Shown piece after piece: positions 15,124 to 23,490 of a stretch of DNA of 64,000 nucleotides. The stretch comes from Listeria goaensis. Lineage in GTDB: Bacteria > Bacillota > Bacilli > Lactobacillales > Listeriaceae. The notes under the pieces were generated by a model. The model made no database searches. It was not told the DNA's origin and was given only the letters and a program-made list of their open reading frames with translations. The stretch is from NCBI RefSeq assembly GCF_900186125.1, contig NZ_FYBQ01000002.1:62001-126000 (forward strand), given 5' to 3'. The position numbers and the translations under genes were made by a program. Each line of letters opens with the position of its first letter. The stretch's first letter is position 1.

Positions 15124-16338
15124 TTAAAAATAATCTGAGAAATAGGCGGTTTCAAGTGGAATGAGTTGTTCGAGCCAGGCGATGGTCTCTTCTTTTGCCT
15201 TGATGCGGCCAATTTTTGCTAGGTAGGTTGGGCGTTTGTAGCTAAATAGCATGGTGGTGAGTGTCCCGATGTCAATTTTCACTTCAGGGCCGACTGCTTC
15301 TTGGGTAATGCGTTTCTTACCATCAGCGAATGAAACGCCGAAAGGCCCCAAGTTCCAGTCTAGTAGTGGATCCTCCACAACAAAATGGAAAGCATACTCG
15401 TTTCCTTGATGTCGAAATGGGTATTTTTCCAAAAAGCCTAGAACGTCCACGATTCGCGCCATATAGTACGGCTGAATCGTTTCGACAATCTCGCTATCTT
15501 CGAGCAAATAAGCAATCGGTTCATTCGTGTAGGTGCGCCCTTTTACATCGGTCACCATCGAAAAATGTGCGCTGATGAAGTTCCACAGCCCTAACCGCGC
15601 CTCTTCTGTTAAATAAATCATTTCTTTTAGGTGGAAAATATCGTCCGCAATCCAGTAGAAGACAAAGCCCTGTGGTGTGTGGTTCGCGTCGTAATAAACA
15701 CCCGCTGTGAGTTCATCTTTTTCCCAGCGAAAATATTCTTCCCACGAGAGCTCACCGCGAATCATCGCTGCGTGATGTGTGCGCGCAAAGCGGTCGTAAG
15801 TGGCTTTTATGTCTGAGTGATTAATGTTAGTGCGCTCCACCATGCCAGAAACTTGAACGAGGCTTGGGAGCTGCGTATCTTTAATGGAAAAGGTCATCAT
15901 ATCTGAAATGATTTCCCAGCCTTTGCGGCGATAATAAGGAATTGAATAAGGGAATAAATACGACACGGTTTGCTTGCGGTCGCGCATATCTTTTAAACTT
16001 TGCCGCATGAGTTGATGCATTAAACCAAAATTGGCGTACTCTGGATACGTGCCAACGCCCGTCAAGCCGCCCATCTCATAAATCTCACCGTGAATGTTCA
16101 CCTGAAGCGGATAAACCGCAAGCTGTGACACAAGCTTCTCGTTATCAAACCAACCTAAAACATCTGCTTGTTTTAAAACGGGGCGTTTCGCTTGCTCGAT
16201 CTCGCCTTCCTCGTATCCTACTTCTTGCAAATCTTGGTTCGTCACCTGAAACACATAGCGCAAAAGTTCATTAAACTGCACTAAGTGCTCCATCTCAACT
16301 TTTTTCATTTTCAACCTGTCATGGACATCATTCTGCAA
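15124..16338 (-). CDS. Eis-like GNAT acetyltransferase with SCP2-type C-terminus
   Basis: About 400-residue protein of the Eis architecture: an N-terminal GNAT domain with GLTGVGTYPEYANFGLMHQLM (acetyl-CoA loop), a second GNAT-like domain and a C-terminal sterol-carrier-like domain ending in a free carboxyl Phe. Mycobacterial Eis acetylates aminoglycosides and other amines, and the Phe carboxylate is its catalytic base. The substrate here is unknown. Two starts are possible: TTG at 16338 (GCGAGG 10 bases upstream) or ATG at 16308 (AGG 6 bases upstream). It lies next to an ABC-F resistance gene but is separately terminated. Confidence 0.82.
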   Translation of the reverse strand: MQNDVHDRLKMKKVEMEHLVQFNELLRYVFQVTNQDLQEVGYEEGEIEQAKRPVLKQADVLGWFDNEKLVSQLAVYPLQVNIHGEIYEMGGLTGVGTYPEYANFGLMHQLMRQSLKDMRDRKQTVSYLFPYSIPYYRRKGWEIISDMMTFSIKDTQLPSLVQVSGMVERTNINHSDIKATYDRFARTHHAAMIRGELSWEEYFRWEKDELTAGVYYDANHTPQGFVFYWIADDIFHLKEMIYLTEEARLGLWNFISAHFSMVTDVKGRTYTNEPIAYLLEDSEIVETIQPYYMARIVDVLGFLEKYPFRHQGNEYAFHFVVEDPLLDWNLGPFGVSFADGKKRITQEAVGPEVKIDIGTLTTMLFSYKRPTYLAKIGRIKAKEETIAWLEQLIPLETAYFSDYF

Positions 16339-16398
16339 CGTAATATTACCTCGCTTTAACTTGAATTAAGTTCACTTTATCATAAACACCGCAATAAT

Positions 16399-17991
16399 TC
16401 ACTTTTCAAGTTGCCGCAAAATTCTACTATTTTCCAAATAAGCCTCGTTTAACTTCTCTTTTTCTGCCGCACTTATTTTCGGGTCGGAAAGCTTCGCGGC
16501 GATTTCTGTAAGCCGTAACTGGACAACCAATTTGTCTTCCGCAACTGTTTCTTTAGAGCTATCCTCTTCCTTCAAAATGTCCGTCATCGCTTTTGGAATC
16601 CATTTCATCGTGCCATCTTGAATGCGAATCACTTGTTCAGACACATTGCGAACGAACGCCCCGTCATGCGAGACGAATAAAACGGCGCCGTCAAAACCGC
16701 GAATCATACCTTCGAGCGCTTCCATCGCGTCAATATCCAAGTAATTGGTTGGCTCGTCTAAAATGAGCAAATTGGCATCGCTTAGTAAAATCATCGATAG
16801 ATAAAGCTTGACGCGTTCGCCGCCAGATAAAATCGTAACTTTTTTATTTAAATCGGCCTGCGTAAAATGCATGCTACCTAAAACATCCATCGCAAGCTGT
16901 TTGTCGTGGGCATTCACACGGTTCACATTTTCAATTAACGTGTCGGAAAGTTTAAGCCCCGCCAGTTCTTGATCGAAGTAGGCGATTCGTACTTCCTTCG
17001 TCCGCCGAATAAAATCGTCCTCGTTTAAAACCGCTCGCAAAAAGCTCGTCTTCCCGCTGGCATTTTTCCCAACAAGCGCCACTTTATCTCCTATTTTTAA
17101 CGAAAAAGCTTCCGTTTGAAAAAGCTTCTTCCCTGGAACTGTGACGTCCCCTTTCGAAATTTGCAGAAGCGTCGTGCCCTTTTTCAGTCTGCGCGTTTCC
17201 GGCAGCGTAATTTTAACGGGCTTAAACTGAAACGGTTTGTCGACGTGTTCGAGCCGCGAAAGCCGTTTTTCGGTCGCCTTAATCGTTTTATGCTGGCTTT
17301 TTTGCTGAACGCCTTTAAACATCTTGCCGTATGCCACTTCTTTCCGTGTCAGCCCTTTTTTAAATAGCTTCTCCTGTTTAGCGTCCATGCTGCCTGCCAT
17401 ATCTTTCCGATACGAAATGGCCGACTCCAGCCGTTTTTTCTCCGCCACATTTTCCGTGTACGCTTTTTGCTGCATTTCCTGCTCTTGCGATTTTTGCTTA
17501 CGATACGCCGTATAATTTCCTTTGTACCGTGTAACCGTCTCCCCTTCAAGCTCCCAAATTTCCGAACAAATCGCGTCAAGAAAATCACGGTCATGTGAAA
17601 TCACAAAAATCGTCCCGGCGAATTTCTTAAAATCGCGTTTTAAATGCGCCGCACTGTCCGCATCTAAATTCGAAGTTGGCTCGTCCGCGAACAAAAGCTC
17701 CGGTCTTGTACGCAGCACTTCCTGAATCAACTTCCGCGTTTTTTCCCCGCCACTGAGCCGCTCATCTTGCGGATTAATTTGCCGAATGTAACCTGTTTCA
17801 CCATCACGAAAAACCGTCCCCGCATCAGCTTCCGCTTCGCCAGCTAAAATTTCAAGTAACGTCGTCTTTCCTGTCCCGTTCCGCCCAACAATACCAATTT
17901 TATCTCCGTGTTTGGCTGTCAAATGCTGAATTTCAAACAGCGTTCTTGCCCCCATATCTTTTTTCAAATCTTTTACTTCTAACGTAAACAT
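16399..17991 (-). CDS. vgaL: ABC-F ribosome protection ATPase (VgaL/Lmo0919-like)
   Basis: Cytoplasmic protein of 530 residues with two ATPase cassettes and no membrane part. Walker A motifs GRNGTGKTT and GKNASGKTS, signatures LSGGEKTRK and LSGGERVKL, and Walker B motifs LLFADEPTSNLD and LLILDEPTNYLD are intact. A long charged interdomain linker separates the cassettes and a C-terminal extension follows. In L. monocytogenes the homologue VgaL (Lmo0919) gives resistance to lincosamides, pleuromutilins and streptogramin A by dislodging drug from the ribosome. The ATG at 17991 lies right after a terminator hairpin whose 3' arm holds the ribosome site GGACAGGAGG. An in-frame extension to 18105 is leader sequence, not protein. 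Confidence 0.88.
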   Translation of the reverse strand: MFTLEVKDLKKDMGARTLFEIQHLTAKHGDKIGIVGRNGTGKTTLLEILAGEAEADAGTVFRDGETGYIRQINPQDERLSGGEKTRKLIQEVLRTRPELLFADEPTSNLDADSAAHLKRDFKKFAGTIFVISHDRDFLDAICSEIWELEGETVTRYKGNYTAYRKQKSQEQEMQQKAYTENVAEKKRLESAISYRKDMAGSMDAKQEKLFKKGLTRKEVAYGKMFKGVQQKSQHKTIKATEKRLSRLEHVDKPFQFKPVKITLPETRRLKKGTTLLQISKGDVTVPGKKLFQTEAFSLKIGDKVALVGKNASGKTSFLRAVLNEDDFIRRTKEVRIAYFDQELAGLKLSDTLIENVNRVNAHDKQLAMDVLGSMHFTQADLNKKVTILSGGERVKLYLSMILLSDANLLILDEPTNYLDIDAMEALEGMIRGFDGAVLFVSHDGAFVRNVSEQVIRIQDGTMKWIPKAMTDILKEEDSSKETVAEDKLVVQLRLTEIAAKLSDPKISAAEKEKLNEAYLENSRILRQLEK

Positions 17992-18133
17992 AAAAAAACC
18001 TCCTGTCCATTTTCCGGATAGGAGTACACAAAATAAACATGAGTCCGCAGATGTTAACAAGCGAAATGAGCATACGTATCCTGTCCGAAAAAAATGGTTT
18101 TGCATTCATTTTTTCATATAAAACAGGATTATA
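17992..18133 (-). promoter_or_regulatory. Attenuator leader of the ABC-F gene
   Basis: TATAAT at 18128-18133 (minus strand) starts a leader of about 130 bases. A three-codon frame (Met-Lys-Lys-stop, 18106-18117) lies close to the predicted 5' end. CTCCTATCC (18016-18024) pairs with GGACAGGAG (18000-18008), then seven T, forming a terminator that also hides the ribosome site. The 3' arm sequence GGACAGGA is repeated exactly at 18079-18086 and can pair instead with the same segment as an antiterminator. This matches the antibiotic-responsive lmo0919 leader (Rli53) known in L. monocytogenes. Confidence 0.78.
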
Positions 18134-18213
18134 ATTTCATTGGCTTAAAAATAACACCCCTTTAATTTAATAATTTAAGTATAAAGACATTTGCGTTTTT
18201 TTGCAAGTTTTGC

Positions 18214-18244
18214 TTGCTAACTATATCGCGTCGTGATATAGTTA
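18214..18244 (+). promoter_or_regulatory. padR promoter and operator
   Basis: TTGCTA (18214-18219), a 17-base spacer and TATAGT (18237-18242) form a promoter. The dyad TAACTATATC-N7-GATATAGTTA (18218-18227 and 18235-18244) fills the spacer and -10 region, as expected for PadR autorepression. Confidence 0.7.
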
Positions 18245-18273
18245 AGACATCAAATATATCGAGGTGCGATACA

Positions 18274-18600
18274 ATGTTAACTGATGCTTTAAGAAAAACG
18301 TATCTTCCAATGACAGAAACCGCCTTTTACATTTTATTTTCTTTGAGTAAACGAAGGCATGGTTACGCCATCATCCAAAACGTTGATGAGCTAACAAATG
18401 GCCGCATCAAGCTGGGGCCCGGAACTTTATATGGGAGTCTTTCCAAAATGAAAAAAGATGGTTTAATTGAACCCGTTGAAGAAGTAAGCAATCGAAAAAT
18501 CTATCAAATCACACCTCTTGGACTTGAAATTTTAGCACTTGAAAAAAAACGCATTATCGAACTTTACGAAAATATTGGGGGAATCCGCCATGAAAAATAG
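18274..18600 (+). CDS. PadR family transcriptional regulator
   Basis: Small winged-helix repressor of 108 residues. PadR sequence is clear: YILFSLSKRRHGYAIIQNV, then LGPGTLYGSLSKMKKDGLIEPV with the recognition helix, then the wing. The ATG at 18274 has GAGGTG 7 bases upstream; the upstream in-frame codons from 18214 run through the operator and are not coding. It overlaps the next gene by 11 bp, so the two are translationally coupled. Its effector is unknown; many PadR proteins sense phenolics or drugs. Confidence 0.87.
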   Translation: MLTDALRKTYLPMTETAFYILFSLSKRRHGYAIIQNVDELTNGRIKLGPGTLYGSLSKMKKDGLIEPVEEVSNRKIYQITPLGLEILALEKKRIIELYENIGGIRHEK

Positions 18601-19105
18601 GAAACGGACGATTAAATTTTTTACTGTCGCGAATTTTGAAAAGGAAGAACAATACTTGGAAAAAATGGCGGCTTCAGGTTGGCACTTTGAAAAATACCGC
18701 TTTCCTTTTTACTATTTTAAACAAGGGGAACCTAAAAAAATGTCTTATCAGATTGATTTCAAAGCGGATTTAAATGATTTATCCGAGTACGTAAGCCTTC
18801 ACGAGGATGCTGGCTTTCAAAACGTCTTCCAATATTCCATTTTTCAAGGGGCATGGATGTACTTCACACACGAAACTGTTCCAAATGAACCGCAAGCGCA
18901 ACTCTATACAGATTCAGAATCCCTTATTGAACTTTGCAAACGAATTCGCTTACGTTGGACAATTTTCGGAGCTATCATGATTCCTTTTAGTGTATTTCCA
19001 ACTTTTACCTTATCGCCATATTGGCTTGTATTACCACTTCTCCTCATCATTCTTTACGGCAATATCTTTATCACTTTAACAAGAAAAATAAAGACTTTAA
19101 GCTAA
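18590..19105 (+). CDS. DUF2812 membrane protein partnered with PadR
   Basis: Protein of 171 residues. The soluble N-terminal DUF2812 domain (about 8-105) contains FFTVANFEKEEQYLEKMAASGWHF and QIDFKADLNDLSEYV. Two membrane helices follow near residues 122-140 and 144-162. The ATG at 18590 overlaps the padR stop region. DUF2812 proteins are commonly encoded with PadR regulators. The biochemical role is unknown. Confidence 0.75.
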   Translation: MKNRKRTIKFFTVANFEKEEQYLEKMAASGWHFEKYRFPFYYFKQGEPKKMSYQIDFKADLNDLSEYVSLHEDAGFQNVFQYSIFQGAWMYFTHETVPNEPQAQLYTDSESLIELCKRIRLRWTIFGAIMIPFSVFPTFTLSPYWLVLPLLLIILYGNIFITLTRKIKTLS

Positions 19106-19126
19106 AATGACTTCTATTTATAAAAA

Positions 19127-19156
19127 AACGAGTAGTGACAAGCACTACTCGTTTTC
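19127..19156. terminator. Bidirectional terminator between DUF2812 and the formate channel genes
   Basis: AACGAGTAGTG-acaag-CACTACTCGTT with A-tract on the left and T-tract on the right, so it works on both strands. The stop codon of the minus-strand gene lies within it. Confidence 0.85.
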
Positions 19157-19966
19157 TGTTACGGGTTGTCTAATTTCTTCTTTCTCCGGTTGTGGTACGT
19201 CCTTTTTAAACGCTAGGAAGTAGCAAAGGCTAACAAAAATGGCGCCACCGACTAAATTTCCAAGATATACCGGAATGATATTTAAAATGAAATCCCCCCA
19301 TGTATAGTGCCCTGCGAAAATCGCGGCGGGAATAATAAACATATTCGCGACAACGTGTTGGAAACCAATGGCAACGAAAGCCATAACTGGAAACCAAATA
19401 GCTAAAATTTTACCAGCAAAATCTTTTGCACCGTAAGATAACCAGACAGCAATACCAACAAACCAGTTACAGCCGATACCTGAAACGAAGGCTACCCAAA
19501 ACGAGGCGTCAATTTTTGATCCCGCCGTTGCAACGGTTTTTTCCAAAAAGTCACCTTCCGTAAGACCGATGAAGTGTCCGAAAAAGTAAGCGACAAACAA
19601 AGCGCCTACCAAATTCATCACCGTGACAATGCCCAAATTACGGAGCAGCATCGCAGTAGTTATTTTTTTATCAAAAAAAGCTAACGGAACCGCCATCATA
19701 TTGCCGGTAATCAGTTCCCCGCCGCCGAGTAAAATGCAAACTAAGCCAACTGGGAACACACTCGCACCGATAAATGTGGCGAAGCTTCCCCACTCATGCG
19801 GCATCGTCCCTACAACGCGAATATAAAGCAAATACCCGAGCGAAATAAATGCGCCTCCTAGAAATCCTAAAATAACTAAACTTAATGTACCCGAACGCGC
19901 TTTTTGAATCCCCTTTTCAATCGTCACATCTGTAATTTCTTTTGGACTGTAATAGGACAAACTCAA
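19145..19966 (-). CDS. Formate/nitrite transporter (FNT) family channel
   Basis: Pentameric inner-membrane channel family (FocA/NirC), 273 residues with six helices. FNT motifs GGGELITGNMM (about 79-89) and the pore-lining His segment GFQHVVANMF are present. It moves formate, nitrite or a similar small anion. No pfl or nitrite reductase gene lies adjacent, so the substrate is not fixed. The position relative to the neighbours matches EGD-e lmo0912 (from memory). Confidence 0.87.
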   Translation of the reverse strand: MSLSYYSPKEITDVTIEKGIQKARSGTLSLVILGFLGGAFISLGYLLYIRVVGTMPHEWGSFATFIGASVFPVGLVCILLGGGELITGNMMAVPLAFFDKKITTAMLLRNLGIVTVMNLVGALFVAYFFGHFIGLTEGDFLEKTVATAGSKIDASFWVAFVSGIGCNWFVGIAVWLSYGAKDFAGKILAIWFPVMAFVAIGFQHVVANMFIIPAAIFAGHYTWGDFILNIIPVYLGNLVGGAIFVSLCYFLAFKKDVPQPEKEEIRQPVTENE

Positions 19967-20052
19967 TCACTTCTTCCTTTTTGTTAATTCATTCACAAAA
20001 ATGCGATTTCATTATAGCATATTTCGTCTGTTCCTTCTAGCCATTTCCAAAT

Positions 20053-20092
20053 AAAAAACGCATCAGTCCAATTGAACATGATACGTTTTTTT
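20053..20092. terminator. Hairpin terminator downstream of the GyrI-like gene
   Basis: AACGCATCA (20057-20065) and TGATACGTT (20079-20087) pair with one wobble, flanked by A- and T-tracts on the two sides. It serves the minus-strand gene ending at 20120 and could work on both strands. Confidence 0.7.
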
Positions 20093-20119
20093 ATTTATGA
20101 TGCAGGAATCTTTCCTGTG

Positions 20120-20623
20120 TTAGTCAACAATTTTACGGACAACGGGAATGCGGATTTCAAACTCGCTTTCTCCGTTGATGTCTTCTTTTAAATCAAAAAT
20201 TTCAATTTTAAATGGTAGCGGATCGAAAACAGGAAAATCAGCCGTCATGTAGGGTTCATAATTGCGATTCTCGATTTCTGACGCAACTTCTTTGTAAGTT
20301 GCCTCGACATCTGTTTTCCCCTCGTGTTTTCCAACAAAGTAAGTGTGTGCTGGAATTTCTAGCCATTCGAGCTCATCAGGCAAATGTTTCGGCTTGTGGT
20401 CAGCTAAAACCGCCGAATAATGCGTCAGCCCTTCCTCGATATTGTGAATGGAAATTCCGTAAAGCTCTGTAAACTCGCCTCCTAGAAGCGATTTCATTTT
20501 CTGGATGACCTCCCGAATATTTCCCTTGCGTGCCTCGGCAAATGTTCCCTGCCAAGCTAAGCCAACTAAAAAGAGATCTTCATGTTCTTCTAACCGTGCT
20601 GATTGTAAAGACACTTCACTCAC
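20120..20623 (-). CDS. GyrI-like/AraC effector-binding domain protein
   Basis: Single-domain protein of 167 residues. The pattern LVGLAWQGTFAEA, then a mid-region with ELYGISI and HYSAVLAD, then WLEIPAHTYFVGKHEG and a C-terminal EIEIFDL...FEIRIPV matches the SOUL/GyrI-like small-molecule binding fold. No DNA-binding domain is attached, so it probably binds or sequesters a ligand or acts as a hydrolase-like stress protein. Its single-gene unit ends in a hairpin terminator. Confidence 0.7.
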   Translation of the reverse strand: MSEVSLQSARLEEHEDLFLVGLAWQGTFAEARKGNIREVIQKMKSLLGGEFTELYGISIHNIEEGLTHYSAVLADHKPKHLPDELEWLEIPAHTYFVGKHEGKTDVEATYKEVASEIENRNYEPYMTADFPVFDPLPFKIEIFDLKEDINGESEFEIRIPVVRKIVD

Positions 20624-20676
20624 TCCTTTGCTGCTTTATAGCTAAAAGGATAACACAAAACGGCAGAAGTTGCACA

Positions 20677-21777
20677 CTAAAGGATGACGCCGATTAGAAC
20701 CGAAATCAAAATCACGGCAAGGAGCAATATCCAAGCAAGCGGTCGCGCCACATTAATCGTCCAACCAAGGCCAAATCTTTTTTCGACAAAGAGCGCAGGA
20801 TCACTTTTGTTTAAATAAAAGATACCTAGTTTCCAGTACTTGTCGTCGTCCCGAATGGGCTTATCTGTATTTTTCGTCCCCCCGATTTTCAGCCTTGAGC
20901 CGCCTTGACCCACGAAAAAAGCAAGCAGGAAGACGATAACTAACAGGAGCAACATGAAAATAAGTGTCACCGTCGTCATTATTTCCGCACTAAGCCCAGT
21001 TAAAAATGTCAATTGAATCCCAAAAAGCATCAAGACCATTAAAATACACATCACAAGCATTGCTTTACTAAAAATAGCGCGCGCAAGCTGATTGCGCCTT
21101 ACAGAGTCATTTGGATTATCATTATCCAGCACCTGTTTACTGCGCGACATGATAAAATTGATTCCCATAAATAAGCCAATCATGAAAAGTTGCATCACGA
21201 TGAGCAACGATACATTCCGAACGTTCTTCGGCATTTCATTCGTGATATTTCCGTTGAAATCGTAGTGACTCGGTATGACGTCTGGTGCTGAACTGTAGAA
21301 CACAATCGTCATCGCCACCGTAATCAGTGTAATCAAAAACGGAATGAGAAACCACGCATAAGAAATAATCATTTTATTCCGGTGAAAAGCTGTATCAACG
21401 AGGACAACGCTCGATTCGCCAATTTCCCCACGCTCAATTTTGTTCGCCTTCCAAGCGACCGTTTGCCGGTGATATTTCACGTAAAGCACGAATGCAATAA
21501 TTAAAATTAAAAACATCGATGCCGTAAATAAAAAGCCTTGCGCCGTATCATTTCCTGAAAAAGCTGCCATTAAAGCAAAACTAAGCAATACAACAAAAAT
21601 TCCGTATAGTACTACTTTATAGGCGTATTGCTTTTTCATTTGCTTTAGTTCAGGCTCCTGGTTAGCTCGGACCCCGACGCTGACACCAAAACATTCTGTC
21701 CGGTGCACAATAAACGGGGTTATCGCTTCCAGTAAAATAATAAGTAGCGACATCATTATGAAGATAATTGCCTCCAT
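20677..21777 (-). CDS. DUF1648/DUF5808 membrane protein
   Basis: Integral membrane protein of 366 residues with about eight helices. DUF1648 is seen around residues 150-200 (SAPDVIPSHYDFNGNITNEMPK), the SdpI-like signature. Near the C-terminus KYWKLGIFYLNKSDPALFVEKRFGLGWTIN matches DUF5808. It begins 2 bp after the GntR gene in one operon. By analogy with SdpI-type and YtrA-controlled loci a cell-envelope stress or immunity role is possible, but this is inference. Confidence 0.72.
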   Translation of the reverse strand: MEAIIFIMMSLLIILLEAITPFIVHRTECFGVSVGVRANQEPELKQMKKQYAYKVVLYGIFVVLLSFALMAAFSGNDTAQGFLFTASMFLILIIAFVLYVKYHRQTVAWKANKIERGEIGESSVVLVDTAFHRNKMIISYAWFLIPFLITLITVAMTIVFYSSAPDVIPSHYDFNGNITNEMPKNVRNVSLLIVMQLFMIGLFMGINFIMSRSKQVLDNDNPNDSVRRNQLARAIFSKAMLVMCILMVLMLFGIQLTFLTGLSAEIMTTVTLIFMLLLLVIVFLLAFFVGQGGSRLKIGGTKNTDKPIRDDDKYWKLGIFYLNKSDPALFVEKRFGLGWTINVARPLAWILLLAVILISVLIGVIL

Positions 21778-21779
21778 TT

Positions 21780-22163
21780 TTATTCTCCTTCCATCTCGCT
21801 GTATAAAGCAGTAACCAATTTTGTCATCTCATCAAGTGGCATTTTGCGCGCAGCCGCTTCCGCAATTATCGGCCGAATAGCCCGCTTCAACTTTTCAAAA
21901 TAAGCTTGATCTGCCAAAAATGCACCATCAGGGTGAATGACAACCCCTTTTTGTCTATGAATTAAAATAAAGCCTTCCTGCTTCAATATTTGATATGCTT
22001 TATTCACAGTATGAAAATTAATACCAATATCAGCGCCTAAACTTCTTACGGAAGGTAAATCATCGCCTGGTTTTAACTCATGCTTCGCAATGCCTTCAAT
22101 AATCTGATTAACAATTTGCATGTAGATGGGCTCTTCTGCCTGTAGGTCAATCTGTAAGAGCAT
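21780..22163 (-). CDS. GntR family regulator, YtrA subfamily
   Basis: Regulator of 127 residues. The winged-helix domain occupies about residues 10-78 (PIYMQIVNQIIEGIAKHELKPGDDLPSVRSL, then NFHTVNKAYQILKQEGFI), followed by only a short helical tail, which defines the YtrA subfamily. It sits first in a two-gene operon with the DUF1648 protein, and a palindrome lies just upstream. YtrA proteins usually repress their own operon and respond to cell-wall antibiotics. Confidence 0.85.
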   Translation of the reverse strand: MLLQIDLQAEEPIYMQIVNQIIEGIAKHELKPGDDLPSVRSLGADIGINFHTVNKAYQILKQEGFILIHRQKGVVIHPDGAFLADQAYFEKLKRAIRPIIAEAAARKMPLDEMTKLVTALYSEMEGE

Positions 22164-22178
22164 ACTTCCCCCTCCTTA

Positions 22179-22201
22179 CTGTTATATATATAATATAACA
22201 G
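22179..22201. promoter_or_regulatory. Operator palindrome of the GntR operon
   Basis: CTGTTATAT (22179-22187) and ATATAACAG (22193-22201) form a perfect 9-bp dyad with a 5-base centre, 16 bases upstream of the GntR start. It is the likely autoregulatory site and overlaps the promoter. Confidence 0.65.
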
Positions 22202-22286
22202 TTCTCGCAGAAGGTCAATTTATACATGGCTATTTCATGCGGATAATGGTACACTATAAAAAAAGAATTTTAGAAAGGGGCTCCAA

Positions 22287-23432
22287 ATGAAAGGATCACG
22301 CTTTAGGGAAAGCAAGTTATTCTTTTGGACAATCGAAGTTTTGGCGGTTGTCGCGATTGTTTTCTTATTACTTCAAATGAAATATATATTCTCACCAATT
22401 GGGGTTATTATTTCAACTTTATTTTTACCAATTTTAGTTTCGGGATTTTTATTTTATATGTTCAACCCACTCGTACTTTTTTTAGAAAAAAGGAAGGTCC
22501 CACGTCTACTTAGTGTCATTTTAATTTTCATCGCATTCATCGTGGTGGTCACACTTGCAGTCGTTCAAATTGGCCCTATCCTTGCCGATCAAATATCTGA
22601 ACTTGCGAAAGCAATTCCAGGTTACTGGTCTGATTTTGAAAAATGGCTCAGCGGCATTACAAAAAATCCACCATTAAATGATTTTGATATTAAAGGTGAA
22701 CTCGAAAAAGCCAATATTTCGGTACCTCAAATCTTAAATAGTGTCTTAAACGGTGTAACTGCAGGAATTGGCGCCATCGCAAGCTTCCTTACAAGCTTCG
22801 TGATGATTCTCGTTACGGTGCCGTTCATCTTACTTTACATGTTTAAAGATGGTCATCGCTTTATGGATTCCGTTGAAAAGTTTTTCCCGAAAGTTATTCG
22901 TCCAGATGCCAAAAAAATCATCCAAGAAATGAACAAAACATTATCCTCTTACATTAGCTCGCAAGCTCTGGATTGCTTATTTGTTGGTATTTTTACGTTT
23001 ATCGGCTATTTAATTATCGGCCAGCCATATGGCCTGTTATTCGCGCTTATTGCCGCTGTAACAAACATTATACCGTACTTAGGGCCTGTCATTGGAGCGG
23101 CACCTGCCGTTATTGTGGCACTCTTCACTTCGCCGTTCCAGGCGTTGCTCGTTATTATCGTAGTTGTCATCGTGCAACAAATCGATGGCAACGTGCTTCA
23201 GCCACTTATTATGGGACGCTCGCTTAAAATTCACCCGCTAACAATCATCGTCATTTTACTTGTAGCTGGTAATTTAGCTGGACTACTTGGCATGGTTTTA
23301 GGTGTCCCACTTTACGCAGTCGTTAAAACGATTATTGTTAATATCGTCAAACTCATTCAACTGCGGCGAGGTGATAAGAACGCACCTCCTCCTGATGATG
23401 GGGAAAGTGAACTCGATACTTTGGAAACATAA
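22287..23432 (+). CDS. AI-2E family transporter (PerM/YueF-like)
   Basis: Membrane protein of 381 residues with about eight helices and a conserved soluble loop between helices three and four (DQISELAKAIPGYWSDFEKWL). GYLIIGQPYGLLFALIAAVTNIIPYLGPVIGAAPA and QQIDGNVLQPLIMG are diagnostic of the family. Members export autoinducer-like molecules or exchange Na+/H+; the substrate here is unknown. RBS AAAGGGG. The C-terminal tail is acidic. Ended by a strong bidirectional terminator. Confidence 0.85.
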   Translation: MKGSRFRESKLFFWTIEVLAVVAIVFLLLQMKYIFSPIGVIISTLFLPILVSGFLFYMFNPLVLFLEKRKVPRLLSVILIFIAFIVVVTLAVVQIGPILADQISELAKAIPGYWSDFEKWLSGITKNPPLNDFDIKGELEKANISVPQILNSVLNGVTAGIGAIASFLTSFVMILVTVPFILLYMFKDGHRFMDSVEKFFPKVIRPDAKKIIQEMNKTLSSYISSQALDCLFVGIFTFIGYLIIGQPYGLLFALIAAVTNIIPYLGPVIGAAPAVIVALFTSPFQALLVIIVVVIVQQIDGNVLQPLIMGRSLKIHPLTIIVILLVAGNLAGLLGMVLGVPLYAVVKTIIVNIVKLIQLRRGDKNAPPPDDGESELDTLET

Positions 23433-23440
23433 TAAAAAAC

Positions 23441-23490
23441 GCAAAACAAAGAGGCTGGGACATGGAGATCAGCCTCTTTGTTTTGCTTAT
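23441..23490. terminator. Bidirectional terminator
   Basis: Perfect 17-bp stem GCAAAACAAAGAGGCTG / CAGCCTCTTTGTTTTGC with a 12-base loop between convergent genes. The minus strand has the better T-tract. Confidence 0.9.

Noticed and set aside
17992-18105. N-terminal extension of the ABC-F protein
   Set aside because: The 38 extra in-frame codons cover the attenuator terminator and have no ribosome site; the family starts at 17991.
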